From an uncultured Clostridia bacterium (lineage in GTDB: Bacteria; Bacillota_A; Clostridia; TANB77; CAG-508), in assembly GCA_944388685.1 (NCBI GenBank), contig CALXJS010000011.1, forward strand, positions 1-33,007: a stretch of 33,007 nt of DNA, read 5' to 3'. The notes under the pieces were generated by a model, which had not been told where the DNA came from, made no database searches, and was given only the letters and a program-made list of their open reading frames with translations. This document shows, in pieces, positions 8,400 through 14,782 of this stretch; the first letter of the stretch is position 1; the number at the start of each line of letters is the position of its first letter. A program made the position numbers and the translations under genes.

Positions 8400-9073
8400 A
8401 AGTTTCAACATCTATTCTTTCAGTAAAAAAAGGGGAGGAGTCAAAAACATTTTTTGCATTAGAAGCAGCCAAAACAGATTATTTTCATATTGACGTTATG
8501 GACGGACAATTTGTAGAGAAAAATACGTATCAATCTATGTTAGAATATGCTTCTTACATTAGAAGAATATCAAATGCACCATTAGATGTTCATTTAATGG
8601 TAAAAGATATCAAAAAGGCAGTAGATGATTTTAGTGCTGTAGAACCCAATATTATAACATTTCATTTAGAAGCATGCAAAGATGAACAAGAGGTAATGGA
8701 AACCATAAACTACATAAAACAAAACAATTGTAAAGTAGGGATATCTGTAAAACCAAATACTAAAATAGAAGAGGTTTATCAATACTTGCCATATATTCAT
8801 ATGTGTTTGGTTATGACAGTAGAACCTGGGAAAGGTGGACAAACATATTTAAGTGAAATGACAGAGAAAGTGAGAACTTTAAAAAAATATATAGATGAAA
8901 ATCAATTAGAAATTGACATAGAGGTTGATGGTGGCATTAATTTAAGAACAGCTCCAGAAGTAAAAAAGGCAGGGGCTAACATTTTAGTTGCAGGAACAGC
9001 AATTTTAAATGCCGTGGATTATAAGGTGATTATTGATGAATTAAAATGTCCAATTGGGGACGTTTCCTTATGA
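8393..9073 (+). CDS. rpe: Ribulose-phosphate 3-epimerase (divergent)
   Basis: The 226-residue TIM-barrel protein keeps the epimerase metal and catalytic residues: His32 and Asp34 in FHIDVMDG, His67 in DVHLMV and Asp179 in VDGGI, plus the phosphate-loop features PGKGGQ and VAGTAI. It interconverts ribulose-5-phosphate and xylulose-5-phosphate. It is less typical than most: the usual PNLTFG after VMD is replaced by EKNTYQ, and the usual LNP is VKP. A related hexulose-phosphate epimerase is possible, but synteny favours rpe. GGAGG lies inside the rsgA end. The last codons overlap a GTCC/GGGGAC-containing inverted repeat. Confidence 0.88.
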   Translation: MVEVSTSILSVKKGEESKTFFALEAAKTDYFHIDVMDGQFVEKNTYQSMLEYASYIRRISNAPLDVHLMVKDIKKAVDDFSAVEPNIITFHLEACKDEQEVMETINYIKQNNCKVGISVKPNTKIEEVYQYLPYIHMCLVMTVEPGKGGQTYLSEMTEKVRTLKKYIDENQLEIDIEVDGGINLRTAPEVKKAGANILVAGTAILNAVDYKVIIDELKCPIGDVSL

Positions 9074-9080
9074 GACATTT
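9044..9080. repeat. Inverted repeat with GGGGAC motif across the rpe stop codon
   Basis: AAATGTC (9044-9050) pairs with GACATTT (9074-9080). Inside, GTCC-AATTG-GGGAC is a near-palindrome. The G-rich core resembles words in the MITE-like element and, inverted, the motif at 7490-7505. It encodes the last residues of Rpe (KCPIGDVSL), so a repeat insertion may have remodelled the C-terminus. Confidence 0.45.
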
Positions 9081-9120
9081 ACGTATAATCTAATACACAA
9101 AAACTAGAATTAACTAGGCA

Positions 9121-9156
9121 AAGAAGGAATCTGACGTTGCAGATTCCTTCTTTTGA
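9121..9156 (+). terminator. Rho-independent terminator of rpe
   Basis: A perfect 13-bp stem (AAGAAGGAATCTG at 9121-9133 with CAGATTCCTTCTT at 9140-9152) and a 6-nt loop lead into a short T-run. It lies between convergent rpe and the minus-strand gene ending at 9191. Confidence 0.85.
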
Positions 9157-9190
9157 AATATTTTTTATCGAATAGAAAAATCACTTTACT

Positions 9191-10486
9191 TTATTTTTGG
9201 TCTTTTGCGGTTCCATCAGATTTATCATCTTTTTTCACATCTGTTGCTTTATCAGATGGATTTTCTTTTTTAGTTTTTGATTTACGTTCTTCCTTTTTTT
9301 CTTTTAAAGTTTTATCTTCATCTTTTTTAGTGTTATCAGTTGTGGTTGGTTTATCATTTTTATTATCTTTTATAAAAAGTCTATAAGAAACACTTCCAAT
9401 ACCCCATATAACAGTAATTAATGAAAGAATAGTACCTAAATAAGGAACAAGTGTCAATAGCCAGTAAATGAATGTAACAATAATTAAAAAGCCTAATTTA
9501 TATACATTTTTTGAAATATTGCATTTGTTACAAATTCCATTATTAATATCAATTAATGTAACAGATGTACTGATAAAGAACAATATCATTAATAGACAAA
9601 GTAGTAAAAAAACAAATTGACTAGCAATAGGGATAAGAAGAATGATAATTGTCAATAAGGCAAGAACAATTGGTACAATAATTCCTAATCCTATAATCTG
9701 CAAAGCTTTTTTCCATGACATTGCTTTGGTTGAGGTTTGTAATAATTTTGGAGCAAACCATAAACCAATTAACCAAATAACAATTACAGAAACAAGTATA
9801 GTACCTAGAGAATATATGTAATCTGTTATATCAAAAGTATAATTAGCTAATTGTGAGAAAATGACCTCTCCAGAAACAGCATTTTCAGGAATGGTGATTT
9901 CTTCATCAGAAAAATAATTTAAATTTCCTTGAATAGTTCCATAAGACGCAACACTAGAATTTTCTGTATTCTCTGTATTTTCTTTAAAATGGATATCAGA
10001 ACAATTTACAAATACATTTCTTCCTACCATACCATTAATATTTAAAGAATTACAAATACTTCTAACATCTCTGTAAACAAATCCATCAATTGTTAAAGTG
10101 TTGCCAATGGAATAGATATTATAAATAGCACCTTTAATGTTAATGTTGTTAGCACAAGCAAATAAATTGCTCAAAATATAAGCATCTTCTTCAACGGTAA
10201 TTGTATTAGCACAAATAAAAGCATCTCCACCAATCTGAGAATCAATTGTAACATTATTTGCACAAATAAATACATTTCCGTCAACAGGTGTATCAATTGT
10301 TACATTTTGCTCAAATAGATATTCGTCACCTTCTTTAATCGTATAAGTTTCTTGTGTTTCACTAATAGGAGTCACTTGGTCAGTTGTTGTCGTTTCAATT
10401 TCATTATCAGCATTTACCATTGGTGCTAATAGTGAAATAATCAATAGTATAATTAATGAAATAATTCCGATTTTATTTTTTAACAT
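9191..10486 (-). CDS. Bactofilin-like beta-helix membrane protein, function unknown
   Basis: The 431-residue protein begins with a signal peptide or first membrane helix (about 5-26). Residues 66-165 form a repetitive beta-rich region with short recurring units such as NVFICANNVTID and DAFICANTITVE, like the polymer-forming repeats of bactofilins, with Cys at 75, 92, 111, 145 and 162. About five hydrophobic helices follow (roughly 225-245, 262-287, 289-311, 331-347, 349-368). The tail (373-431) is almost all Lys, Asp and Glu. The repeats probably lie outside and the tail inside. AGGAGG precedes the ATG. It has its own promoter; its role is not established. Confidence 0.7.
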   Translation of the reverse strand: MLKNKIGIISLIILLIISLLAPMVNADNEIETTTTDQVTPISETQETYTIKEGDEYLFEQNVTIDTPVDGNVFICANNVTIDSQIGGDAFICANTITVEEDAYILSNLFACANNINIKGAIYNIYSIGNTLTIDGFVYRDVRSICNSLNINGMVGRNVFVNCSDIHFKENTENTENSSVASYGTIQGNLNYFSDEEITIPENAVSGEVIFSQLANYTFDITDYIYSLGTILVSVIVIWLIGLWFAPKLLQTSTKAMSWKKALQIIGLGIIVPIVLALLTIIILLIPIASQFVFLLLCLLMILFFISTSVTLIDINNGICNKCNISKNVYKLGFLIIVTFIYWLLTLVPYLGTILSLITVIWGIGSVSYRLFIKDNKNDKPTTTDNTKKDEDKTLKEKKEERKSKTKKENPSDKATDVKKDDKSDGTAKDQK

Positions 10487-10520
10487 AAAGAACCTCCTCT
10501 TTTAATTTTTTATCAATAGC

Positions 10521-10549
10521 AATATATACCGTAAATGAAATTTTGTCAA
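10521..10549 (-). promoter_or_regulatory. Strong sigma-A promoter for the bactofilin-like gene
   Basis: On the minus strand, consensus TTGACA (10549-10544), a 17-nt spacer and TATATT (10526-10521) lie about 35 nt before the start codon at 10486. It is among the closest matches to consensus in the window. Confidence 0.75.
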
Positions 10550-10553
10550 TGGA

Positions 10554-10586
10554 CAAAAAAGAAACTAATTGCTATGAATTAGTTTC
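10554..10586 (-). terminator. Terminator of the small Cys-rich gene
   Basis: A 10-bp stem GAAACTAATT/AATTAGTTTC with a 6-nt loop is followed on the minus strand by CTTTTTTG. The stop codon of the small gene lies in the loop side of the hairpin. Confidence 0.75.
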
Positions 10587-10715
10587 TTCTTTGGATTTAT
10601 CAACAAAGTAGGCACATTCACTTGTTGTCGAAAAAGTGGTTGGTGTGATACTAGAATAAGAACACTTTCCATCTTTTTGATAAATACAATTTAGTGAACA
10701 ATTAATATTTGTCAA
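10572..10715 (-). CDS. Small Cys-rich protein, 47 residues
   Basis: A short minus-strand gene with TTG start (10715) after AGAGGTGA and TAG stop (10572-10574). The product begins MTNINCSLNCIYQKDGKCSY and ends near ECAYFVDKSKEETNS. The four cysteines (6, 10, 18, 34) in a C-x3-C-x7-C-x15-C layout resemble a small Clostridia family that I recall with a CxYQKDGKC core and CAYF end; its function is unknown to me. The cysteines suggest metal binding. A TTGACT-17-TATCTT promoter lies upstream and a clear terminator downstream, so it is probably monocistronic. Confidence 0.7.
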   Translation of the reverse strand: MTNINCSLNCIYQKDGKCSYSSITPTTFSTTSECAYFVDKSKEETNS

Positions 10716-10745
10716 AAAATCACCTCTACATAGTAGTATGTAAAA

Positions 10746-10774
10746 AAGATAAATAAATATACAAAATAAGTCAA
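10746..10774 (-). promoter_or_regulatory. Likely promoter of the small Cys-rich gene
   Basis: On the minus strand, TTGACT (10774-10769), a 17-nt spacer and TATCTT (10751-10746) lie about 30 nt before the TTG start. It begins just after the nth stop codon. Confidence 0.45.
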
Positions 10775-10783
10775 AATGCCATA

Positions 10784-11422
10784 CTAAAGTTTTTGTTTTT
10801 TATAATGCTTACAATATTCCTTAATAGAACAAACATCACATTTAGGATTTCTAGCAATACAAGTGTTTCTACCATGCCAAACAAATAAGTGGTTAATATC
10901 TTTTAAATATTCTTTAGGAAAAATCTTAATCAAATCTTGTTCGATTTTTTCAGGCTCTTTTTCACTAGATAACCCAATCAAATTTGAAATTCTTTTTGCA
11001 TGGGTATCAACAGCAACACCTTCTGCAATTCCAAAAACTTCTAATAGTACAACATTAGCCGTTTTTCTACCAACACCTGCTAAACTCATTAAATCTCTCA
11101 TATTATTAGGAACTTGTCCGTTAAAATTCTCTAATACTTGTTTTGCACATAATTTAATATTTTTTGCTTTATTCTTAAAAAATCCACAAGGATGTATTAA
11201 ATCTTCGAGTTCTTTTATATCTATATTTGCAAAATCTTCTACTGTTTTACATTTTTCAAAAAGTGCAGGTGTTGTTTTATTAACTCTTTCATCAGTGCAT
11301 TGTGCAGAAAGAATAACAGAAACAACAGCTTGGAAAGGTGTTTCAAAATCTAAGCTACAAGTCGCATCTGGGTATGTTTGCTTTAATATTTCAATCATTT
11401 TTACAGCATCTTTTTTGTTCAT
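10784..11422 (-). CDS. nth: Endonuclease III (DNA glycosylase/AP lyase)
   Basis: This 212-residue protein is full length for Nth, a base-excision repair enzyme that removes oxidised pyrimidines and cleaves at the abasic site. The helix-hairpin-helix is LAGVGRKTANVV with catalytic Lys120. The catalytic Asp139 lies in AVDTHAKR. The [4Fe-4S] ligands Cys188, Cys195, Cys198 and Cys204 show the canonical C-x6-C-x2-C-x5-C spacing. The ATG follows AAAGGAC on the minus strand. It is transcribed away from the spoVM cluster. Confidence 0.96.
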   Translation of the reverse strand: MNKKDAVKMIEILKQTYPDATCSLDFETPFQAVVSVILSAQCTDERVNKTTPALFEKCKTVEDFANIDIKELEDLIHPCGFFKNKAKNIKLCAKQVLENFNGQVPNNMRDLMSLAGVGRKTANVVLLEVFGIAEGVAVDTHAKRISNLIGLSSEKEPEKIEQDLIKIFPKEYLKDINHLFVWHGRNTCIARNPKCDVCSIKEYCKHYKKQKL

Positions 11423-11534
11423 ATATAAGTCCTTTCATTAAAATATTATTTTTTATTTTTAAAATTTTGATGTAATTAGAATATATACATTTTAAAGAAA
11501 AAAAGGAGAAAAGTCAATATTGGAAACAAATGTG

Positions 11535-11573
11535 AAATATTGCCAAAATAACCCGTCCCTTTTGGCAATATTT
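11535..11573. repeat. Perfect 14-bp hairpin between nth and the spoVM cluster
   Basis: AAATATTGCCAAAA (11535-11548) and TTTTGGCAATATTT (11560-11573) are exact inverse copies around the 11-nt loop TAACCCGTCCC. The loop carries a GTCCC word as in the MITE-like element. It lies in the divergent intergenic region upstream of the small membrane-peptide gene. It could be a repeat remnant or an operator. Confidence 0.6.
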
Positions 11574-11593
11574 AAATATAATAGTTACCATAA

Positions 11594-11624
11594 TTGTAAC
11601 ATAAAAGAGATAAGTGAATATAAT
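11594..11624 (+). promoter_or_regulatory. Possible promoter of the 49-residue ORF and spoVM
   Basis: A perfect TATAAT (11619-11624) lies 28 nt before the first ATG. The best -35 is TTGTAA with a long 19-nt spacer, so the -35 is poor. A sporulation sigma factor is plausible given spoVM, but I cannot match a SigE consensus. Confidence 0.3.
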
Positions 11625-11651
11625 ATATAAAAAAGAATGGAGGTAGTAAAC

Positions 11652-11801
11652 ATGTTAAAATTATTTAAAAAGACTTTAGCAATTTGCTTGATAGGACTTG
11701 GCTTAGGAATATTATTGGTTTTATTACTTCCAATGACTGGGTGGCTATTTATAATAGGCTTAGCTGTGGTATGCGTTGGATTTATGTGGCTAGCATGCTA
11801 A
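11652..11801 (+). CDS. Small two-helix membrane peptide upstream of spoVM
   Basis: The 49-residue ORF begins MLKLFKKTLAICLIGLGLGI after TGGAGG and ends in TAA. After a short basic start, two hydrophobic stretches (about 8-27 and 31-47) are separated by PMTG, suggesting a membrane hairpin. It is 21 nt before spoVM on the same strand and probably co-transcribed. I do not recognise the family. The strong ribosome binding site, uninterrupted hydrophobic pattern and context support a real gene; a spore-envelope role is inference only. Confidence 0.55.
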   Translation: MLKLFKKTLAICLIGLGLGILLVLLLPMTGWLFIIGLAVVCVGFMWLAC

Positions 11802-11822
11802 AATAAAAGGAGGGATACATAG

Positions 11823-11903
11823 ATGACGATTGTTGTTAAAAAAGTTCCAAAGTTTTTAAGAGGTTTTGTAAAATTAATATTTGGAATTAAAGATAAAAAT
11901 TGA
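11823..11903 (+). CDS. spoVM: Stage V sporulation protein M (26-residue membrane-curvature peptide)
   Basis: The ORF encodes exactly 26 residues, beginning MTIVVKKVPKFLRGF and ending IKDKN. It aligns without gaps to the 26-residue Bacillus subtilis SpoVM as I remember it: the K-x-PKFL core, Pro9, Gly14 and Gly21 coincide. SpoVM is an amphipathic helix that recognises the convex forespore membrane and anchors SpoIVA to start spore-coat assembly. AAAGGAGGG precedes the ATG. Placement between rpe and rpmB, beside prpC-prkC-rsgA-rpe, matches Bacillus, strongly supporting the call. It is easily missed because of its size. Confidence 0.88.
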   Translation: MTIVVKKVPKFLRGFVKLIFGIKDKN

Positions 11904-11943
11904 TAAATGCATATAAATAGAAATTCGATTTGTAATAATATGA

Positions 11944-12012
11944 AAGGCTAGAAAGCTATATATCGGTTCCAATGAAAGTTGCTTGAAATATAATATATAG
12001 CTTTCTAGCCTT
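11944..12012. repeat. Perfect 20-bp stem hairpin downstream of spoVM
   Basis: AAGGCTAGAAAGCTATATAT (11944-11963) and its exact inverse (11993-12012) enclose a 29-nt loop. There is no T-run on either side, so it is not a standard intrinsic terminator. It separates spoVM from convergent rpmB. Possible roles are transcript-end protection, a small structured RNA or a repeat remnant. Confidence 0.7.
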
Positions 12013-12021
12013 GTAGATATC

Positions 12022-12041
12022 AAAAAAAGAGCTTAGGCTCT
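12022..12041 (-). terminator. Terminator of rpmB
   Basis: On the minus strand AGAGC-CTAA-GCTCT is followed by seven Ts. The stem overlaps the last codons and stop codon of rpmB. Confidence 0.7.
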
Positions 12042-12230
12042 CTTTACTTTTCCATCTCTTAAACATTTAGCACATACATAAATTCTCTTTGTTTCTCCAT
12101 TTTCTGTAACTTTAACACTTCTTAAATTTGGTTTCCATGTACGTGGAGATCTTTTACTGATATGAGAACGTGTAATGCTAAGTTTATTTCCATGATTAAC
12201 TGATTTTTCACATATTGCACATTTAGCCAT
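12033..12230 (-). CDS. rpmB: 50S ribosomal protein L28
   Basis: This 65-residue protein begins MAKCAICEKS and has the L28 core RTWKPNLRSVKV. It is the zinc-ribbon form with CxxC at Cys4/Cys7 and CAKC at Cys57/Cys60. A GTG twelve bases upstream (12242) would add four residues, but it abuts the AGGAGG. The ATG at 12230 is better spaced and gives the standard MAK start. It is convergent to spoVM, with its own terminator. Confidence 0.95.
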   Translation of the reverse strand: MAKCAICEKSVNHGNKLSITRSHISKRSPRTWKPNLRSVKVTENGETKRIYVCAKCLRDGKVKRA

Positions 12231-12274
12231 TCTGAATTGCACCTCCTAATAAAAAAATAAACTGACTAGTAACA

Positions 12275-12303
12275 AGTTTAACACAAAAGTATAAAAAAAA
12301 CAA
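12275..12303 (-). promoter_or_regulatory. Possible promoter of rpmB
   Basis: On the minus strand, TTGTTT (12303-12298), a 17-nt spacer and TAAACT (12280-12275) lie about 45 nt before the rpmB start. The region is very AT-rich, so this is tentative. Confidence 0.35.
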
Positions 12304-12331
12304 GTATTTTTTAAAAAATATTTAAAAATCC

Positions 12332-12359
12332 TTGCAAAATAGGAAAAATGTGGTATAAT
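12332..12359 (+). promoter_or_regulatory. Likely sigma-A promoter of tig
   Basis: TTGCAA (12332-12337), a 16-nt spacer ending TGTGG, and a perfect TATAAT (12354-12359) lie about 40 nt before the chosen tig start. Confidence 0.65.
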
Positions 12360-12397
12360 AATTAAGCTATATGAATAAAGGAAGGAATGTGAATAGA

Positions 12398-13684
12398 ATG
12401 GAATGTAAAGTAGAAAAAACAGAAAACGCAAATGAAGTAAAATTAAATGTAACAATAGAAGCTTCAAAATTTGATGAAGCAATGAAAAAAGTATATTTTA
12501 AGAGCGCAAAATATTTTAATATACCAGGATTTAGAAAAGGTAAAGCACCAATGAATATTGTTGAAAAATATTATGGAAAAGAAATTTTCTATGAAGATGC
12601 TTTTAATGAAGTTGTTCCAGAAGAACTAGAAAAAGCAGTAGAAGAAAATAAATTAGAAGTTGTTAGTAGACCTGATATAGATGTAACACAAATTGGAAAA
12701 GGACAAGACCTAATTTTTACAGCAGTATTCCAAACAAAACCAGAAGCAGAACTTGGAAAATATAAAGGTGTAGAAATTAAAAAAATCGAATACAAAGTAA
12801 CAGACGAAGATATCGAACATGAATTAGGACATATGCAAGAACACAATTCAAGACTAATATCTGTAGATGATAGACCAGTTGAAAAAGGTGATATTGCTAA
12901 CATCAATTTTGAAGGATTTGTAGATGGAGTTGCTTTTGAAGGTGGAAAAGCAGAAAACCATGACTTAGAAATCGGAAGTAATACATTTATACCAGGATTT
13001 GAAGACCAAATTATTGGAATGAAAATTGATGAAGAAAAAGATATCCAAGTAAAATTCCCAGATGAGTATTTTTCAAAAGATTTGGCTGGAAAAGATGCTA
13101 CATTTAAAGTAAAAGTAAATGAAATCAAGAAAAAAGAATTACCAACATTAGATGATGAATTTGCAAAAGATGTTAGTGAATTTGATACATTAAAAGAATT
13201 AAAAGAAAGCATCAAAGAAAAGAAACAAAAACAAAACGATGAAAGAGCAAAATATGAAACAGAAGATGCTGTTATCAAAGCAGTATGTGAAAATGTAAAA
13301 GTAGATATTCCATCAGGAATGGTTGAGACAGAAACAGAAAATATGTTAAAAGAAATGGAACAAAGATTAGCATACCAAGGGTTAAAATTAGAACAATATC
13401 TTCAAATGATGGGAAAAACAAAAGAAGAAATGCAAAAAGAATATGAACCTCAAGCAATTGAAGCAATCAAATCTCGTTTAACATTAGAAGCAGTTATCAA
13501 GGCTGAAAAAATAGAGGTAGCAGATATAGATGTAGAAGAAAAAATGAAAGAAATGGCTAAAAATTATGGTAGAGAAAATGATGAAGAATTCATGAAAAAT
13601 GAGAATGTAAGAAATTACATTAAACAAGGATTAGAATCAGAGAAAGCATTAGAATTTTTAGTAAAAAATGCAAAAATCAAATAA
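12398..13684 (+). CDS. tig: Trigger factor (ribosome-associated chaperone)
   Basis: The 428-residue protein has the three trigger-factor parts. The N-terminal ribosome-binding domain carries the signature GFRKGKAP (44-51). A central FKBP-like peptidyl-prolyl isomerase domain (about 150-240) includes GDIANINFEGFVDG and IPGFEDQIIGMK. A long helical C-terminal chaperone domain follows. It binds nascent chains at the L23/L29 exit site. An in-frame ATG at 12371 exists, but AAGGAAGG lies between it and the ATG at 12398, so the latter is the start. A terminator follows before clpP. Confidence 0.95.
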   Translation: MECKVEKTENANEVKLNVTIEASKFDEAMKKVYFKSAKYFNIPGFRKGKAPMNIVEKYYGKEIFYEDAFNEVVPEELEKAVEENKLEVVSRPDIDVTQIGKGQDLIFTAVFQTKPEAELGKYKGVEIKKIEYKVTDEDIEHELGHMQEHNSRLISVDDRPVEKGDIANINFEGFVDGVAFEGGKAENHDLEIGSNTFIPGFEDQIIGMKIDEEKDIQVKFPDEYFSKDLAGKDATFKVKVNEIKKKELPTLDDEFAKDVSEFDTLKELKESIKEKKQKQNDERAKYETEDAVIKAVCENVKVDIPSGMVETETENMLKEMEQRLAYQGLKLEQYLQMMGKTKEEMQKEYEPQAIEAIKSRLTLEAVIKAEKIEVADIDVEEKMKEMAKNYGRENDEEFMKNENVRNYIKQGLESEKALEFLVKNAKIK

Positions 13685-13703
13685 AATAATAAATATTGAA
13701 AGG

Positions 13704-13748
13704 TTGGGGTGTTAAATGTAGTAGTTAAATTTTAACCCCAGCTTTTTT
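13704..13748 (+). terminator. Terminator after tig
   Basis: TTGGGGT...TTAAA pairs with TTTAACCCCA with a small bulge, followed by a run of six Ts (13743-13748). Confidence 0.75.
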
Positions 13749-13879
13749 GACAATTATACAGAGGTAGCATATAGTAACTATGATTGTCAGAAAAAGAATA
13801 TATTGTCATTACTGGTTTAATAAAAATAAAGTAAAAATCTTGAAAAATAGGTGTTTCACAATTTTAATAAGATGACAAT
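13748..13879. promoter_or_regulatory. Four TGACAAT half-sites upstream of clpP
   Basis: TGACAAT or its inverse ATTGTCA occurs at 13748-13754 (+), 13783-13789 (-), 13802-13808 (-) and 13873-13879 (+) within 132 nt. The first two and last two could form inverted pairs. It does not match the CtsR heptads (GGTCAAA) that I know. A weak TTGAAA-17-TTTAAT promoter lies between the last sites. Confidence 0.3.
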
Positions 13880-13916
13880 TTTTTATAGTAAAAGTTTTAA
13901 AGGAGGAATTTAAGTT

Positions 13917-14522
13917 ATGTTAGAAAAAAATAGTTTAGTACCATATGTCATAGAACAAACTAGTAAAGGAGAAAGATCATATGATATTTTCTCAAGATTA
14001 TTAAAAGACAGAATTATCTTTTTAGGAGAAGATGTAAATGCAACAACAGCGAGTTTAGTTATTGCACAATTATTATTCTTAGAGTCAGAAGATCCAGACA
14101 AAGATATTAACTTATATATCAACTCTCCAGGTGGTTCTATTACAGATGGAATGGGAATTATTGATACCATGAATTATATCAAATGTCCAGTATCAACCAT
14201 TTGTATAGGAATGGCAGCTAGTATGGGAGCAGCCTTGTTAGCAGCAGGAGAAAAAGGAAAAAGATTTGCAACACCAAATGCAGAAATCTTAATCCATCAA
14301 CCATTAATCGGTGGTGGCGGACTTTCAGGTCAAGCAACAGAAATTAAAATTCATGCAGATCACTTAGTAAAAACAAGAGAAAAATTAAATAAATTCTTAA
14401 GTGAAAGAACAGGTCAAACAGTAGAAACAATCCAAAAGGATACAGAAAGAGATAATTATATGACAGCAGAAGAAGCTTTAAAATATGGATTAATCGATGG
14501 AATTATGGACAAAAGAAAATAG
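13917..14522 (+). CDS. clpP: ATP-dependent Clp protease proteolytic subunit
   Basis: The 201-residue serine peptidase has the ClpP triad: Ser102 in GMAASMGA, His127 in ILIHQP and Asp175 in KDTERD. The oligomer-forming INSPGGS segment (69-74) is also present. Tetradecameric ClpP degrades proteins unfolded by ClpX or ClpC. AAAGGAGG precedes the ATG. It stands between tig and clpX in the tig-clpP-clpX order common in bacteria, with a 260-nt gap before clpX. Confidence 0.97.
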   Translation: MLEKNSLVPYVIEQTSKGERSYDIFSRLLKDRIIFLGEDVNATTASLVIAQLLFLESEDPDKDINLYINSPGGSITDGMGIIDTMNYIKCPVSTICIGMAASMGAALLAAGEKGKRFATPNAEILIHQPLIGGGGLSGQATEIKIHADHLVKTREKLNKFLSERTGQTVETIQKDTERDNYMTAEEALKYGLIDGIMDKRK

Positions 14523-14657
14523 CCATAAAAAGCAGATTTCCTATAAAATAAAAACTTAAAAAATATTTGAAGGGACAAATGTATAATAATTATAAAATTT
14601 AATATAATATAAGAAGCTTAAACTTGTTGCATACGAAAAAATCCATAGGTGATTGAG

Positions 14658-14678
14658 ATGAAAGAAATGTTTTGTTAA
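14658..14678 (+). other. Possible 6-codon upstream ORF in the clpX leader
   Basis: AGGTGA is followed 5 nt later by an ATG opening MKEMFC and TAA. Its end overlaps the left arm of a 13-bp hairpin. The layout recalls leader peptides that couple translation to RNA folding, but the ORF may be chance. Confidence 0.2.
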
Positions 14679-14712
14679 ATAGAACAAATTAACTTTTTAC
14701 TATTTAACAAAA
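14670..14712. promoter_or_regulatory. Perfect 13-bp hairpin in the clpX leader
   Basis: TTTTGTTAAATAG (14670-14682) and CTATTTAACAAAA (14700-14712) are exact inverse copies around 17 nt. The A-rich right flank has no T-run, so it is not a forward terminator. It could be an operator or a leader structure for clpX. Confidence 0.45.
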
Positions 14713-14782
14713 ACAATGCAATAAGGAAAGTGGTTTCGCCATACGTGTAAATAAGAAAGATTTTAGGAAGGAATGAAAAAAG

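Noticed and set aside
10863..11441. 192-codon plus-strand frame opposite nth
   Set aside because: It lies over endonuclease III, which has all catalytic and iron-sulfur residues. The opposite frame has no recognisable motif.
12589..13278. 229-codon minus-strand frame opposite tig
   Set aside because: It is a shadow of the tig coding strand: Ser/Phe-rich composition, no ribosome binding site, entirely overlapped by a conserved gene.
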